From: Chloroflexota bacterium
Lineage (GTDB): Bacteria > Chloroflexota > Dormibacteria > CF-121
DNA: 55,814 nt
Assembly (NCBI GenBank): GCA_005889345.1
Contig: VBFR01000185.1
Coordinates: forward strand, 1 to 55,814
Direction: 5' to 3'
Below are positions 18,468 through 28,886 of this stretch, piece by piece (position 1 is the stretch's first letter; each line of letters begins with the position of its first letter). A model generated the notes under the pieces. That model was given only the letters and a program-made list of their open reading frames with translations, had not been told where the DNA came from and did not search any database. A program made the translations under genes and the position numbers.

Positions 18468-20344
18468 TGGCGACGGTGCAAACCGACCAGGTCACGCTGA
18501 CGATCGACGGGCAGTCCGTCACCGTGCCGAAGGGTACTCTGATCCTCGACGCCGCCAAGGCGATCAACATCGACATCCCGATCTTCTGCTCGCACCCGAA
18601 GATGGCGCCGGTCGCCGTCTGCCGCATGTGCCTCGTCGAGGTCGAGAAGATGCCGAAGCTGCAACCAGCCTGCGCCGTCTACGTGGCCGAGGGCATGGTC
18701 GTCAAGACCACGACCGAACAGGTCGCCAAGTACCAGAAGGGTGTGCTCGAGTTTCTGCTCATCAACCATCCCCTCGACTGCCCGATCTGCGACAAGGGCG
18801 GCGAGTGCCCGCTGCAGGACCAGACCTTTCAGTACGGCCCCGGCGCCAGCCGCTTCGAGTTTCAGAAGGCCCACTTCGACAAGGGGGTGCCCCTCTCCGA
18901 CAAGATTGTCCTGGACCGCGAGCGCTGCATCCTCTGCTGGCGCTGCACGCGCTTCAGCGAGGAGATCTCGGGGGAGCGAGAGCTCGCGCTGATCCAGCGC
19001 GGCGTCCACACCATCATTGGCACCTTCAATGACGAACCCGCCCAGTCGAACTACCAGGGCAACTGGACGGAGATCTGCCCGGTCGGCGCGCTGACCTCGC
19101 GGCAGTACCGCTTCGTCAGCCGCCCCTGGGACCTGGACCGCACCGCCAGCGTCTGCCCCGGCTGCAGCATGGGCTGCAACATCCAGCTCGATGCCCGCAG
19201 CAACAAGATCGGGCGCTTTCAATCGCGCGAAAACCTCGCGGTCGATGACGGCTGGCTCTGCGATACCGGCCGCTACAGCTTCCCCAACTTCCAGCGCTTA
19301 ACGCAGGACCGCCCGCAGATCCGGCGGGACGGCAGGCTCGAGCGCGTGACCTACGACGAGGTGATCGCATTCACGGCCGACGCCCTGAAAGCGTCGGGCC
19401 AGCTCGCGGGCTGGGTATCACCGGCCGCCAGCAACGAGGAGCTCTTCCTCTTCCAGCGCCTCTTCCGCGAGGTGCTCGCGTCGCCGAACCTCGATCACCG
19501 AAGCGCGGTCCTCGAGGACGCGGAGCCGGATGACATGACGCTGCCGATCGCCGACATCGAGCACTGCGACCAGGTCGTGGTGCTGGGCGGCCAGGACGTC
19601 ATCGACGCCGCGCCCGTGCTTCACCTCCGCCTCTTCAAGAGCCAGCGCAAGGGCGTCAATGTGCTGAAGGTCGGCGCCGCCGATGTCAAGAAGGCGCTCG
19701 ACGCCGTCCCGGCCGAGGCGCAGGGGGTTGGAATCCTCGCGACCGAGGCGAACAAGAAGGCGGCGGTCGAGCTCCAAGGGAAGCTGCAAAAGAAAGTCAA
19801 GGGCAGCGTCCGGCGGCTGATCGTGACCACCGGCCCCAACGGGCGCGGTGCCAAGGACCTCGGCATCCTGCCGCATCGCGGACCCGGCTACGTCTCCCTC
19901 AATGGGAAGTCGGGGAAGGGGAGAGTGGAGTGGCCGGGCGCCGGCGTCAAGGCGCTCTACGTGCACGAGTCCAGCCCGCTGCACGGCTTTGTTCCGACCG
20001 ATGCCGAGTCGATGTGGCTGTCCGCGCTGCCGCTGGTCGTATTCCACCGCTTCAAGCCGTCGCCCCTGGACGAGGTCGCCCACGTCATCATCCCGGGCCA
20101 CGCCTTCACCGAGAAGGACGGCACCGTGACCAGCATGGAGGGTCGGGTGCAGCGGATTCGCAAGGGCATCGACGCCGCCTGGGTCCGCGAGGACTGGCGC
20201 GTCTTCCAGGAGATCGCGAACCACCTGGGGGCCGACTGGGAATACGAGAGCGTGGAGGCGATCACGGGCGACCTGGTGCGGGCACTGCCACCGTATCGCG
20301 CCGTCAACGAGGGCGCGCGGGTGCTCTGGAGCGAGTCGCGATGA
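18467..20344 (+). CDS. nuoG: NADH-quinone oxidoreductase subunit G
   Basis: 2Fe-2S CSHPKMAPVAVCRMCLVEVEKMPKLQPAC; HPLDCPICDKGGECPLQDQ; GTG start. Confidence 0.95.
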   Translation: MATVQTDQVTLTIDGQSVTVPKGTLILDAAKAINIDIPIFCSHPKMAPVAVCRMCLVEVEKMPKLQPACAVYVAEGMVVKTTTEQVAKYQKGVLEFLLINHPLDCPICDKGGECPLQDQTFQYGPGASRFEFQKAHFDKGVPLSDKIVLDRERCILCWRCTRFSEEISGERELALIQRGVHTIIGTFNDEPAQSNYQGNWTEICPVGALTSRQYRFVSRPWDLDRTASVCPGCSMGCNIQLDARSNKIGRFQSRENLAVDDGWLCDTGRYSFPNFQRLTQDRPQIRRDGRLERVTYDEVIAFTADALKASGQLAGWVSPAASNEELFLFQRLFREVLASPNLDHRSAVLEDAEPDDMTLPIADIEHCDQVVVLGGQDVIDAAPVLHLRLFKSQRKGVNVLKVGAADVKKALDAVPAEAQGVGILATEANKKAAVELQGKLQKKVKGSVRRLIVTTGPNGRGAKDLGILPHRGPGYVSLNGKSGKGRVEWPGAGVKALYVHESSPLHGFVPTDAESMWLSALPLVVFHRFKPSPLDEVAHVIIPGHAFTEKDGTVTSMEGRVQRIRKGIDAAWVREDWRVFQEIANHLGADWEYESVEAITGDLVRALPPYRAVNEGARVLWSESR

Positions 20345-21348
20345 CCCTCGAGGTCGTCGTCGAGACGCTGATCAAGGCGGTGATCGTAATCGGCGCGCTG
20401 CTGACGGGCTTTGCCTACCTCACGCTGTTCGAGCGCAAAGTGCAGGCACGCATGCAGCAGCGGCCGGGGCCGAACCGCGTCGGCCCCTGGGGACTGCTGC
20501 AGCCGGCCGCCGACGGCTTGAAGCTGTTCTTCAAGTCGAGCAGCGCCCCATCGAGCCGCGATCGCTTTCTCTACCTGCTCGCGCCCATGATCTCGATCAT
20601 GGCGTCCCTCGCCAGCTTCGCCATCATTCCGATCAGTGGGCCCGGGACGCTGAACCTCTTCGGCCACTCGATCGGCTGGTACGTGATGAACGTCAACATC
20701 GGCGTCCTCTGGTACTTCGCGGTGACCTCGGTGGGCGTCTACGGCATCTTCCTGGCCGGGTACGCATCGAATAGCAAATACTCGATGCTGGGCGCGCTGC
20801 GCTCGTCCGCGCAGATGATCAGCTACGAGATGGCGCTCGGCCTCTCCCTGGTCCCCGTCTTCATCCTGGCGGGCTCGGTCAAGCTCGTCGATATCGTCAA
20901 TGCCCAGCACACCTGGTGGTTCGTGCTCCCGCTGCTTCCCGCCTTCTTCCTCTACCTGATTGCCGGCATTGCCGAGACGAACCGCGCGCCGTTCGACCTT
21001 CCCGAAGCGGAGACCGAGCTGGTCGCGGGTTATCACACGGAATACTCGGGCTTGCGGTTCGCGCTCTTCTTCATGGCCGAGTACATCAACATGATCATCG
21101 TCAGCTCGGTCGCCACCATCGTCTTCCTCGGCGGGTGGTGGGGCCCGTTCGGGATCCTTCCGGGCCCGTGGTGGTTCATCGTGAAAGTCGTGGCGCTCCT
21201 CTACATCTATGTGTGGTTGCGGGCCACGCTGCCACGCATGCGCTATGACCGCCTGATGGCGCTCAGCTGGAAATCGCTGTTCCCGCTGTCACTGGCGATG
21301 ATGATGGTGACGGCCATCGTGGTCGTGGCCGCCCAGGGAACGCTCTGA
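20341..21348 (+). CDS. nuoH: NADH-quinone oxidoreductase subunit H
   Basis: ERKVQARMQQRPGPNRVGPWGLLQPAADGLKLFFK...ETNRAPFDLPEAETELVAGYHTEYSGLRFALFFMAEY; ATG at 20341. Confidence 0.96.
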   Translation: MTLEVVVETLIKAVIVIGALLTGFAYLTLFERKVQARMQQRPGPNRVGPWGLLQPAADGLKLFFKSSSAPSSRDRFLYLLAPMISIMASLASFAIIPISGPGTLNLFGHSIGWYVMNVNIGVLWYFAVTSVGVYGIFLAGYASNSKYSMLGALRSSAQMISYEMALGLSLVPVFILAGSVKLVDIVNAQHTWWFVLPLLPAFFLYLIAGIAETNRAPFDLPEAETELVAGYHTEYSGLRFALFFMAEYINMIIVSSVATIVFLGGWWGPFGILPGPWWFIVKVVALLYIYVWLRATLPRMRYDRLMALSWKSLFPLSLAMMMVTAIVVVAAQGTL

Positions 21349-21860
21349 TGGCGCTGCGCGAGATCCTGCTCGGCCCCATCTACATCGCCCGTGCCCTGGC
21401 GACGACCTTCAAGCACAACACCAAGCCGATCGTCACTATCGAATATCCGGAACGGCAGAAGCCCGTCCCCCCGCGCGAGCGCGGCCGCCACATCCTGCAC
21501 CGCTACGCCAACGGCCTCGAAAAATGCGTCGGCTGCGAGCTCTGCGCCATCGCCTGCCCGGTGGGCTGCATCGTGGTGGAAGCGGCCGAGAACACGCCCG
21601 AGCATCGCGTTTCACCCGGGGAGCGCTATGCGAAGCGCTACGAGATCAACCTGCTGCGCTGCATCTACTGCGGGATGTGCGAGGAAGCCTGCCCGTACGA
21701 CGCCATCACGATGGGCCCGCGCTACGACCTCGCGGACGACCACCCGGACAAGTTCATCGCCGTCAAGGAGGACATGCTGGAGCCGCTCTCGGCCAGCCTG
21801 CAGGACACGGCGCGGCCGTCCGGTGCGCCGTCCGCCCAAGCGGTGCCCCGCAAGTGGTAA
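21348..21860 (+). CDS. nuoI: NADH-quinone oxidoreductase subunit I
   Basis: two 4Fe-4S motifs CVGCELCAIACPVGCI and CIYCGMCEEACPYDAI. Confidence 0.96.
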   Translation: MALREILLGPIYIARALATTFKHNTKPIVTIEYPERQKPVPPRERGRHILHRYANGLEKCVGCELCAIACPVGCIVVEAAENTPEHRVSPGERYAKRYEINLLRCIYCGMCEEACPYDAITMGPRYDLADDHPDKFIAVKEDMLEPLSASLQDTARPSGAPSAQAVPRKW

Positions 21861-22360
21861 TCGGGTTCGCCATCGTGGCGGCCTGGGAACTCGTGACGGC
21901 AATCGGCGTGGTGGCGTTTCGAAGGCCGATGTACAACGCCCTCTCGCTGGTCGCCAACATGCTCGGTCTGGCGGTGCTGTTCCTGATGTTGAACGCGCAG
22001 TTCCTCTTTGCGGCCCAGATCATCGTCTACGCCGGCGCGGTGATGGTGCTCTTCGTTTTCATCATCGCGCTGATGAACCCGCAGGCCGACATCAGCTTCC
22101 GGCCTCGTGGCACGGAGTGGATCTATGGCGTCGTGTTCGGGGTGATCTTCGCGGCACTGCTCGGCACGCTGCTCTTCAACCATGGGCTGACCGGCCGACT
22201 CGGGGCCTTCACCCCTGAGGTGATCGCCGCGGCGGGCAACGTGCAGACGATTGGCATCGCGCTCTACACGCGCTTCCTCTTCCCGGTCGAGGTGACGTCG
22301 GTGCTGCTGCTGGTGGCGGCAGTGGGGGCCGTCTACCTGGCGATGCGGAGAATCCGCTGA
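21854..22360 (+). CDS. nuoJ: NADH-quinone oxidoreductase subunit J
   Basis: [48 protein letters not shown]; probable GTG start at 21854 overlapping nuoI. Confidence 0.93.
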   Translation: MVIGFAIVAAWELVTAIGVVAFRRPMYNALSLVANMLGLAVLFLMLNAQFLFAAQIIVYAGAVMVLFVFIIALMNPQADISFRPRGTEWIYGVVFGVIFAALLGTLLFNHGLTGRLGAFTPEVIAAAGNVQTIGIALYTRFLFPVEVTSVLLLVAAVGAVYLAMRRIR

Positions 22361-22665
22361 TGCCGGTTCCCGCCTATACCTTTCTGCTCCTGAGCGGCGC
22401 CGTCTTCACGCTCGGGGCGATCGGCTTCATGGTGCGGCGCAACCCGCTCGTCGTCTTCATGTGCATCGAGCTGATGCTCAATGCCGTCAACCTTGCCTTC
22501 GCCACCATGAGTCGCTACCTGAACTCGCTCGACGGCGTGGTGTTCGCCTTCCTCGTCATCACGGTCGCGGCGGCTGAGGTGGTGGTGGGGATCGCCATCA
22601 TCGTGCAGGTCTACCGGGCCGGCCGGCAGATGGATGTCGACGAGCTCGACCTCATGAAGGAGTAA
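22360..22665 (+). CDS. nuoK: NADH-quinone oxidoreductase subunit K
   Basis: [26 protein letters not shown]...[21 protein letters not shown]. Confidence 0.96.
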   Translation: MPVPAYTFLLLSGAVFTLGAIGFMVRRNPLVVFMCIELMLNAVNLAFATMSRYLNSLDGVVFAFLVITVAAAEVVVGIAIIVQVYRAGRQMDVDELDLMKE

Positions 22666-22672
22666 GGAAGCG

Positions 22673-24559
22673 ATGGACATCCTCGCGCCGCTGGTCCTCC
22701 TTACGCCGCTCGCGGGCTTCCTCGTCAACGCCCTCTTCGGCCGGCTGCTGCCCCGGCGGGTGGTGGGATGGGTTGGCGCGGGCAGCATCGGCTTGGCGTT
22801 CGTCTTTGCCCTCCTGACCCTGTCCCAGGTGCTCGGCGGTCAGAAGCTCGACCAGAGCTACTTCACCTGGTGGCAGAGCGCCGACTTCAACGTTCCCTTC
22901 AACCTCTACGTCGACGCCCTTTCGACGCTGATGATCCTCGTGATCACGGGCGTCGGTTTCTTGATCCACCTCTACTCGATCGGCTACATGCGAGAGGACG
23001 CCGGCTTCTCGCGCTTCTTCGCCTACATGAACCTCTTCGTGTTCTCGATGCTGCTCCTCGTCCTCTCCGGCAACCTCGTCTTTTTGATCATCGGCTGGGC
23101 CTTGGTCGGCCTCAGCTCCTATCTGTTGATCGGCTTCTGGTTCGAGCGACGCTCGGCCGTGCTGGCGGCGCGCAAGGCGTTCGTCATGAACACGATCGGC
23201 GACGTCGGTATGGTCTTCGCGGCCTTTTTGATCTTCCTCAACCTGCGCGTCCTCGATTTCCAGGGACTCTTCAGCCGGGTCCATGACCTGCCAAAAGGCG
23301 GAATGGTCATCACTTCCATCTGCCTCCTCCTGCTGGTCGGGGCGGTGGCGAAATCCGCGCAGCTCCCCCTCCATACCTGGCTTCCCGATGCGATGGAGGG
23401 CCCGACACCGGTCTCTGCCCTGATTCACGCTGCCACCATGGTGACGGCCGGCGTCTACCTCGTCGCCCGCATGCACCTGCTCTACGATTGGGCGCCGACC
23501 GCCGCCGCGACCGTCGCGGTCATCGGCGGCGTAACCGCGCTCTTCGCGGCCACCATCGGGACGGCGCAGGTCGACATCAAGCGGATCCTCGCCTACTCGA
23601 CGATGAGCCAGATCGGCTACATGTTCCTTGCGGTAGGCATCGGCGCCTACACCGCGGGCATGTTCCATTTCATGACTCACGCCTTCTTCAAAGCCCTCCT
23701 CTTCCTCGCGGCGGGCAACGTTATCCACGCCTTCCACGAGGACCAGGACATCCGGCACATGGGCAATCTCCGCGCCGGGTTGCCCGTGACCTTCTGGACG
23801 TTTCTGATCGGCACCCTTTCGATCAGCGGCTTCCCCATTGTGACCGCCGGCTTCTGGAGCAAAGACGAGATCATCCGCGCGGCGCTGACGGCGGCCGGCA
23901 GTGAGTACCTCCTCGGCATCCTGGCACTCCTCACGGCCGGGCTCACCGCCTTCTATATGTTCCGGCTCTTCATCATCGCCTTCGGTTGGGAGTGGATGGC
24001 GCACGACGACCGTCACCTCCACGAGGCGCCGCCTATCCAGACGATTCCGATCATCGTCCTGGCGGCCGGCGCCGTCGTCGCCGGCTACATTCCGGTCGCG
24101 AGCTTCCTCTCGCCGGTGTTCGGCCAACCGGTCGAGGTGGGCACGCTGGCGTTCTGGGGCCTGGCGGGATTGACGCTCGCCGCCTCGGCGGTCGGCTTCG
24201 CGATCGCCTACGTGATGTACGCGCGCCGTCCGCAACTGGCGGTCGCCTGGCGGACCCGGTTCGCGCCGATCCACGCGCTGGTCGAGCACAAGTACTACGT
24301 CGACGAGCTCTACGACCGGGTCTTCGTCCGGCCCGGGCTGGCGCTCGCCCGCTTCTTCAACGACGTGGTGGAACCGCGCGTGATCGATGGCGCGGTCAAC
24401 GGGGTCGCGGCTTTCTTCCTGGTGGAGGCGCGTGAGTTCCGCGGCATCCAGACTGGCCGGGTGCGCAGCTACGCGCTCGTGACCCTGGGCGGCGCGGTTG
24501 GCGTGCTCCTCATCGTCGCCCTGTATCTGGGGTATTTGCCCTGGAAGTTGGGCGCATGA
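22673..24559 (+). CDS. nuoL: NADH-quinone oxidoreductase subunit L
   Basis: WALVGLSSYLLIGFWFERRSAVLAARKAFVMNTIGDVGMV...LHTWLPDAMEGPTPVSALIHAATMVTAGVYLVARM. Confidence 0.97.
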   Translation: MDILAPLVLLTPLAGFLVNALFGRLLPRRVVGWVGAGSIGLAFVFALLTLSQVLGGQKLDQSYFTWWQSADFNVPFNLYVDALSTLMILVITGVGFLIHLYSIGYMREDAGFSRFFAYMNLFVFSMLLLVLSGNLVFLIIGWALVGLSSYLLIGFWFERRSAVLAARKAFVMNTIGDVGMVFAAFLIFLNLRVLDFQGLFSRVHDLPKGGMVITSICLLLLVGAVAKSAQLPLHTWLPDAMEGPTPVSALIHAATMVTAGVYLVARMHLLYDWAPTAAATVAVIGGVTALFAATIGTAQVDIKRILAYSTMSQIGYMFLAVGIGAYTAGMFHFMTHAFFKALLFLAAGNVIHAFHEDQDIRHMGNLRAGLPVTFWTFLIGTLSISGFPIVTAGFWSKDEIIRAALTAAGSEYLLGILALLTAGLTAFYMFRLFIIAFGWEWMAHDDRHLHEAPPIQTIPIIVLAAGAVVAGYIPVASFLSPVFGQPVEVGTLAFWGLAGLTLAASAVGFAIAYVMYARRPQLAVAWRTRFAPIHALVEHKYYVDELYDRVFVRPGLALARFFNDVVEPRVIDGAVNGVAAFFLVEAREFRGIQTGRVRSYALVTLGGAVGVLLIVALYLGYLPWKLGA

Positions 24560-26085
24560 GCTGGTACACGCTGCCCACCAACGTGCCGTGGTTGTCCCTG
24601 GTCCTGGTGGTTCCCCTGGTTGGTGCCCTCCTCGTCGTGCTGACGCCCTCGGTCGCCGGCCGCGTCATCAAACAGCTGGGGATCCTGACCGCGGTGATCA
24701 CGCTCGCCCTGGTGCTGGCGATCATCGGGGGATTCCAGCAGGGCGTCGGCGGCCTCCACCTCCAGTTCGAGGAGGTGCTTCGGTGGATCCCCTCGCTCGG
24801 GATCAGCTATCACCTCGGCATCGATGGCTTGAGTCTCTTCCTACTCGGCCTCAACGCGCTGCTCTTCCTGATCGCGATCATCGTGACCGACTCGGCGACC
24901 CCCCGCCTCAAGGAATTCATCCTCCTGCTTCTGATCCTGGAAGCCGCCACCGCGGGCATTCTCCTGGCGCTCGACCTCATCCTCTTCTATGTCTTCTGGG
25001 AGGCGATGCTGGTTCCGCTCTACTTCCTGATCGGGGTCTGGGGCGAGGGCCGCCGCATCTACGCCGCCTTCAAATTCCTGATCTACACGGTCATCGGCAG
25101 CTTCGCGATGCTGATCGCGATCCTCGCCGTCGCCGGGATCAACTTCTCGCAGACGGGGCAGTTGAGCTTCGACTGGACCGTCCTGGTGCAGCATCCCGCG
25201 GCCGGGGTGTGGCATCTCCCGGGCAGCCTGGGAAGCGTTGGCATCCCCCAACTGCTCTTTGTCGGCTTCGCCCTGGCCTTCGCCATCAAGATGCCGATCT
25301 GGCCGCTGCACACCTGGCTGCCGCCTGCCTACACCGCCTCACCGGTTCCCGTGGTCATCGTCTTCGCCGGCCTGGTCTCGAAGCTTGGCGCTTACGGGTT
25401 CATTCGCTTCAACCTGTCGCTCTTCCCGGATGCGGCGCATAGCCTTGGTGGCCCGCTGGCGGTGCTGGCGACGATCGGCATCCTCTACGGCGCCGTCATG
25501 GCGCTCGCCCAGACCGATCTCAAGCGGCTGGTCGCCTACGCGTCGATGAGCCACCTCGGCTTCATCGGGCTGGGCATCTTCGCCGGCAACTTGCTGGGCA
25601 TCGAGGGCGCCTTGGTGCAAATGATCAACCACGGCGTGATCATTGCCGCGCTCTTCCTGGTGGTCGGCATGATCGAGCGGCGCGCCGGCACGCGCCTGCG
25701 TGGCGAGCTTCGCGGGCTGGGCGCGACCGCGCCCCTCTTTGCGGCGCTCTTCCTGGTCGTGTCGCTGGCCGCGCTCGGCCTGCCCGGGCTCAACGGATTC
25801 GTCGGCGAGTTCCTCATCATGCTCGGTGCCTGGTCGTCGTTCCTGCCCCTGGCGGTCGGCGCGGGCATCGGCGTCGTGCTGGCGGCATGGTACGTGCTCC
25901 GCTTCTACCAGGGGAGTACGCAGGACGCGCCGCCCCATCCGGCGAGCTTTCCTGAGTTGCGCATTCTCGACGTGGGCGTCCTGGCGCCGCTGCTCGCCCT
26001 GATGGTGGTGATCGGGATCAGCCCCGGCTTCTTCCCGGCCGCGGTCGATGCGACGGTCAAGGCCCTGCCGGTGATCCTGCGATGA
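24556..26085 (+). CDS. nuoM: NADH-quinone oxidoreductase subunit M
   Basis: LFYVFWEAMLVPLYFLIGVWGEGRRIYAAFKFLIYTVIGSF...MPIWPLHTWLPPAYTASPVPVVIVFAGLVSKLGAYGFIRF. Confidence 0.97.
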   Translation: MSWYTLPTNVPWLSLVLVVPLVGALLVVLTPSVAGRVIKQLGILTAVITLALVLAIIGGFQQGVGGLHLQFEEVLRWIPSLGISYHLGIDGLSLFLLGLNALLFLIAIIVTDSATPRLKEFILLLLILEAATAGILLALDLILFYVFWEAMLVPLYFLIGVWGEGRRIYAAFKFLIYTVIGSFAMLIAILAVAGINFSQTGQLSFDWTVLVQHPAAGVWHLPGSLGSVGIPQLLFVGFALAFAIKMPIWPLHTWLPPAYTASPVPVVIVFAGLVSKLGAYGFIRFNLSLFPDAAHSLGGPLAVLATIGILYGAVMALAQTDLKRLVAYASMSHLGFIGLGIFAGNLLGIEGALVQMINHGVIIAALFLVVGMIERRAGTRLRGELRGLGATAPLFAALFLVVSLAALGLPGLNGFVGEFLIMLGAWSSFLPLAVGAGIGVVLAAWYVLRFYQGSTQDAPPHPASFPELRILDVGVLAPLLALMVVIGISPGFFPAAVDATVKALPVILR

Positions 26086-27536
26086 CGATCAACCTGAGCG
26101 GCCTCGGCATCGACTACGGGGCGATCCTGCCCGAGCTGATCGTGGTCGGCACGGCGATCGTCGTCCTCTTTTTGGACCTGGTCGTGCCCGCCGACCGGCG
26201 CGGATGGCTCGCGGGCGTGACCGTGGTCGGGCTGCTCGCCGCGCTCGCCGCCAGCTTTCCGCTCTGGGGGCAGGACCGTGCCGCCTTCGGCGACACCGTG
26301 ATTGCCGACAGCCTGGCCGCGTTCTTCAACGTGCTGCTGATCGCGATCACGATTCTCACCGCCCTGATCTCGCCGCGCTTCCTGCGCGCGCTCGATCTCG
26401 ACTACGGCGAGTACTACATCCTTCTATTGGGAGCGACCGCCGGCATGATGCTGCTGGCCGCCGCCACCAGCCTGATGACGATCTTCCTCGGCATCGAGCT
26501 GCTCTCGGTCTGCCTCTATGTGCTCTCCGGGTTCGCGCGGACCGCGTTGCGCTCGCAGGAGGCGGCCCTCAAGTACCTGCTGCTGGGCGGCTTCGCCACC
26601 GGCTTCCTGCTCTACGGCATGGCCCTCATCTACGGCGCCACCGGCAGCACGACGCTGCGGGCGATCGCAGCGGCCACCACCACGGCAGCCGCCAGCAACG
26701 TCTTGCTCCTGGTCGGCATCGCCTTGCTCTCGGTCGGGCTCGCCTTCAAAGTGTCGGCGGCGCCCTTCCACATGTGGACGCCGGACGTCTACGAGGGCGC
26801 GCCCACCGTCGTCACGACCTTCATGTCAGTGGCAACCAAGGCGGCAGCCTTTGCCGCCATCGGTCGCATCTTCATCGCGACATTCCCCTCGATCTCGAGC
26901 CGCTGGTACTTCCCGCTGGCGCTGATCGCCATCTTCTCGCTCTTCATTGGCAACCTGGTCGCAATCACCCAGGACAACATCAAGCGCATGCTCGCTTACT
27001 CGGGAATCGCGCATGCTGGGTACATCCTGCTCGGGATCCTTCCGGGCACGACCCAGGGTTTCACGGCAACGCTGTTCTACATTGCCGCCTACGCCGTCAT
27101 GAACTTCGGCGCCTTCGCGGTCGTCACCGCGATCGGCGCCGGCGGCGAGCAGACCGCCGACCTCAGCTACTGGCGCGGTCTGTTCTACCGACGTCCCTTC
27201 CTGGCGACGGTGATGACGATCTTCATGCTCTCCCTGGCGGGCATCCCGCCGACCGTGGGGTTCTTCGCCAAGCTCTTCGTCTTCCAGTCGCTGGTAACGG
27301 CGCAGATCTGGGCGCCCCTCGTGGTGGCGGTGATCATGACGATCGTATCCTTCTATTACTACTTGCGGGTGATCGTGGTCATGCTCGCCCAACCCGATGG
27401 GGCGGTCGCCGAGAACCGCGTCGGGTTCTCGACCAGCACCGTGCTGGGCGCCGTGGCGGTCGCCACCGTCTTCCTCGGCCTCTTTCCGTCGGTGGTCCTC
27501 GACTGGGCAAGCCACGCGGCGTCTCTACACTTTTAG
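26082..27536 (+). CDS. nuoN: NADH-quinone oxidoreductase subunit N
   Basis: GIELLSVCLYVLSGFARTALRSQEAALKYLLLGGFATGFLLYGMALIYGATG...SAAPFHMWTPDVYEGAPTVVTTFMSVATKAAAFA. Confidence 0.97.
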   Translation: MTINLSGLGIDYGAILPELIVVGTAIVVLFLDLVVPADRRGWLAGVTVVGLLAALAASFPLWGQDRAAFGDTVIADSLAAFFNVLLIAITILTALISPRFLRALDLDYGEYYILLLGATAGMMLLAAATSLMTIFLGIELLSVCLYVLSGFARTALRSQEAALKYLLLGGFATGFLLYGMALIYGATGSTTLRAIAAATTTAAASNVLLLVGIALLSVGLAFKVSAAPFHMWTPDVYEGAPTVVTTFMSVATKAAAFAAIGRIFIATFPSISSRWYFPLALIAIFSLFIGNLVAITQDNIKRMLAYSGIAHAGYILLGILPGTTQGFTATLFYIAAYAVMNFGAFAVVTAIGAGGEQTADLSYWRGLFYRRPFLATVMTIFMLSLAGIPPTVGFFAKLFVFQSLVTAQIWAPLVVAVIMTIVSFYYYLRVIVVMLAQPDGAVAENRVGFSTSTVLGAVAVATVFLGLFPSVVLDWASHAASLHF

Positions 27537-27554
27537 GAATCCCATGAAGCTCGG

Positions 27555-28847
27555 TTGCACGGTGCACCCATGATCGCTCCGTCGCCGGTGCGTCAGGCGA
27601 TCCGGCCGGCGGCCCGCCGCCCGATCACGCCGGTGCGCTGGCTCGGTCGAGCATGGCGCGAGCTGCGGAAGATGCGGACCGCGATCATCCTGCTCGCCAT
27701 CCTGGCGCTGTTGGCGGTCATCGGCACGCTCCTCCCGCAGCTGCCGCAGAACCCGCGCGGCGTGATGGGCTACGTCCTGCGCCATCCGGCGAGTGCTCCC
27801 TGGTTCGCCCGGCTTGGTCTCTTCGACATCTTCAGCTCCTGGCCGTTCATCATCACCGCGGTTCTCATGTACACCTCGATTGGGGCGAGCATGTTCATCC
27901 GCGTGCCCGCCGCCTGGCGGCGCGTGATGGACCCGGCGCAGCGCAACCGGGGGCTTTTTGCCGAGATCGCGAGCATCGTTTTCCACGCGAGCTTCTTCAT
28001 CCTGCTGGTGGGCGTCATCTACGGCAAGGCGGCCGGGTTCGTCGGCAATGCCGCGGTGGTGGAGGGGGACAGCTTCGTCGAAGCCCGCGCGAACTATGAC
28101 AACCTGAGTGAGGGGAAGCTGGCCAGCAAGCACGCGGGCTTTCAAGTCAAGGTCGATCGCTTCAGCGCCAGCTTCTGGCCCACGGGCGCGCCAAAGGACT
28201 TCACCTCCCAGGTCCGTATCTACGACGGCGGTCGGCTGGTCGACACGAAGAGCATCCAGGTCAACCACTACGTCGAGTACCGGGGCGTGAAGATCTACCA
28301 GGCGGGCTACGGCTGGGCGCCGACACTGCGCATCGAATCCCCCGACGGCCGGGTCCTCGAAGACGTGGCGACCATCTTCGTCGGCGATCCCCAGTTCGCG
28401 AACGGCGTGATCAAGGTCCCCTCCGCCGGACCACCCCCGGAGCAGCTGGGCGCGACGGCGATCTTCATGCCCGATCCGCAGATCGTCAACCAGTCGATCG
28501 CGCCGGGCACGCCCCAGCTCAAAAACCCGATCCTGCTGGTCCGGCTCTTCCGGGGTGACCTGCACCTGACCCAGCCCCAGAACGTCTTCGCGCTGGACAC
28601 CAGCAACATGGACCTCCGCTGGCGGGGGGCGCTCCGGGTCGGGGACAGCGTCGTCACCCCCGACGGCTACAAGCTGAGCTTCACCGGGTTGAAGGCCTAC
28701 ACCGATCTGACCCTCAACAAGGATCCGGGGATTCCCATCGTGCTGGCGGCCTTCGTGATCGGGCTCGGCGCCCTGCTTATCAGCCTCTACCTGCCCCTGA
28801 TGGGCCCGGAACAGCGGCTGTCGCCACCCCGGGAGCTCACCGGCTAA
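27555..28847 (+). CDS. resB: cytochrome c biogenesis protein ResB family
   Basis: KMRTAIILLAILALLAVIGTLLPQ...LGLFDIFSSWPFIITAVLMYTSIGASMFIR...VNHYVEYRGVKIYQAGYGWAPTL. Confidence 0.88.
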   Translation: MHGAPMIAPSPVRQAIRPAARRPITPVRWLGRAWRELRKMRTAIILLAILALLAVIGTLLPQLPQNPRGVMGYVLRHPASAPWFARLGLFDIFSSWPFIITAVLMYTSIGASMFIRVPAAWRRVMDPAQRNRGLFAEIASIVFHASFFILLVGVIYGKAAGFVGNAAVVEGDSFVEARANYDNLSEGKLASKHAGFQVKVDRFSASFWPTGAPKDFTSQVRIYDGGRLVDTKSIQVNHYVEYRGVKIYQAGYGWAPTLRIESPDGRVLEDVATIFVGDPQFANGVIKVPSAGPPPEQLGATAIFMPDPQIVNQSIAPGTPQLKNPILLVRLFRGDLHLTQPQNVFALDTSNMDLRWRGALRVGDSVVTPDGYKLSFTGLKAYTDLTLNKDPGIPIVLAAFVIGLGALLISLYLPLMGPEQRLSPPRELTG

Positions 28848-28886
28848 GTCTCAAGGTAACGGCCCCCGCAACGTTTCTGTCGTCGT

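Noticed and set aside
22652-24289. 545-aa reverse ORF opposite nuoL
   Set aside because: Shadow of nuoL; His/Asp/Glu/Arg-rich low-complexity translation.
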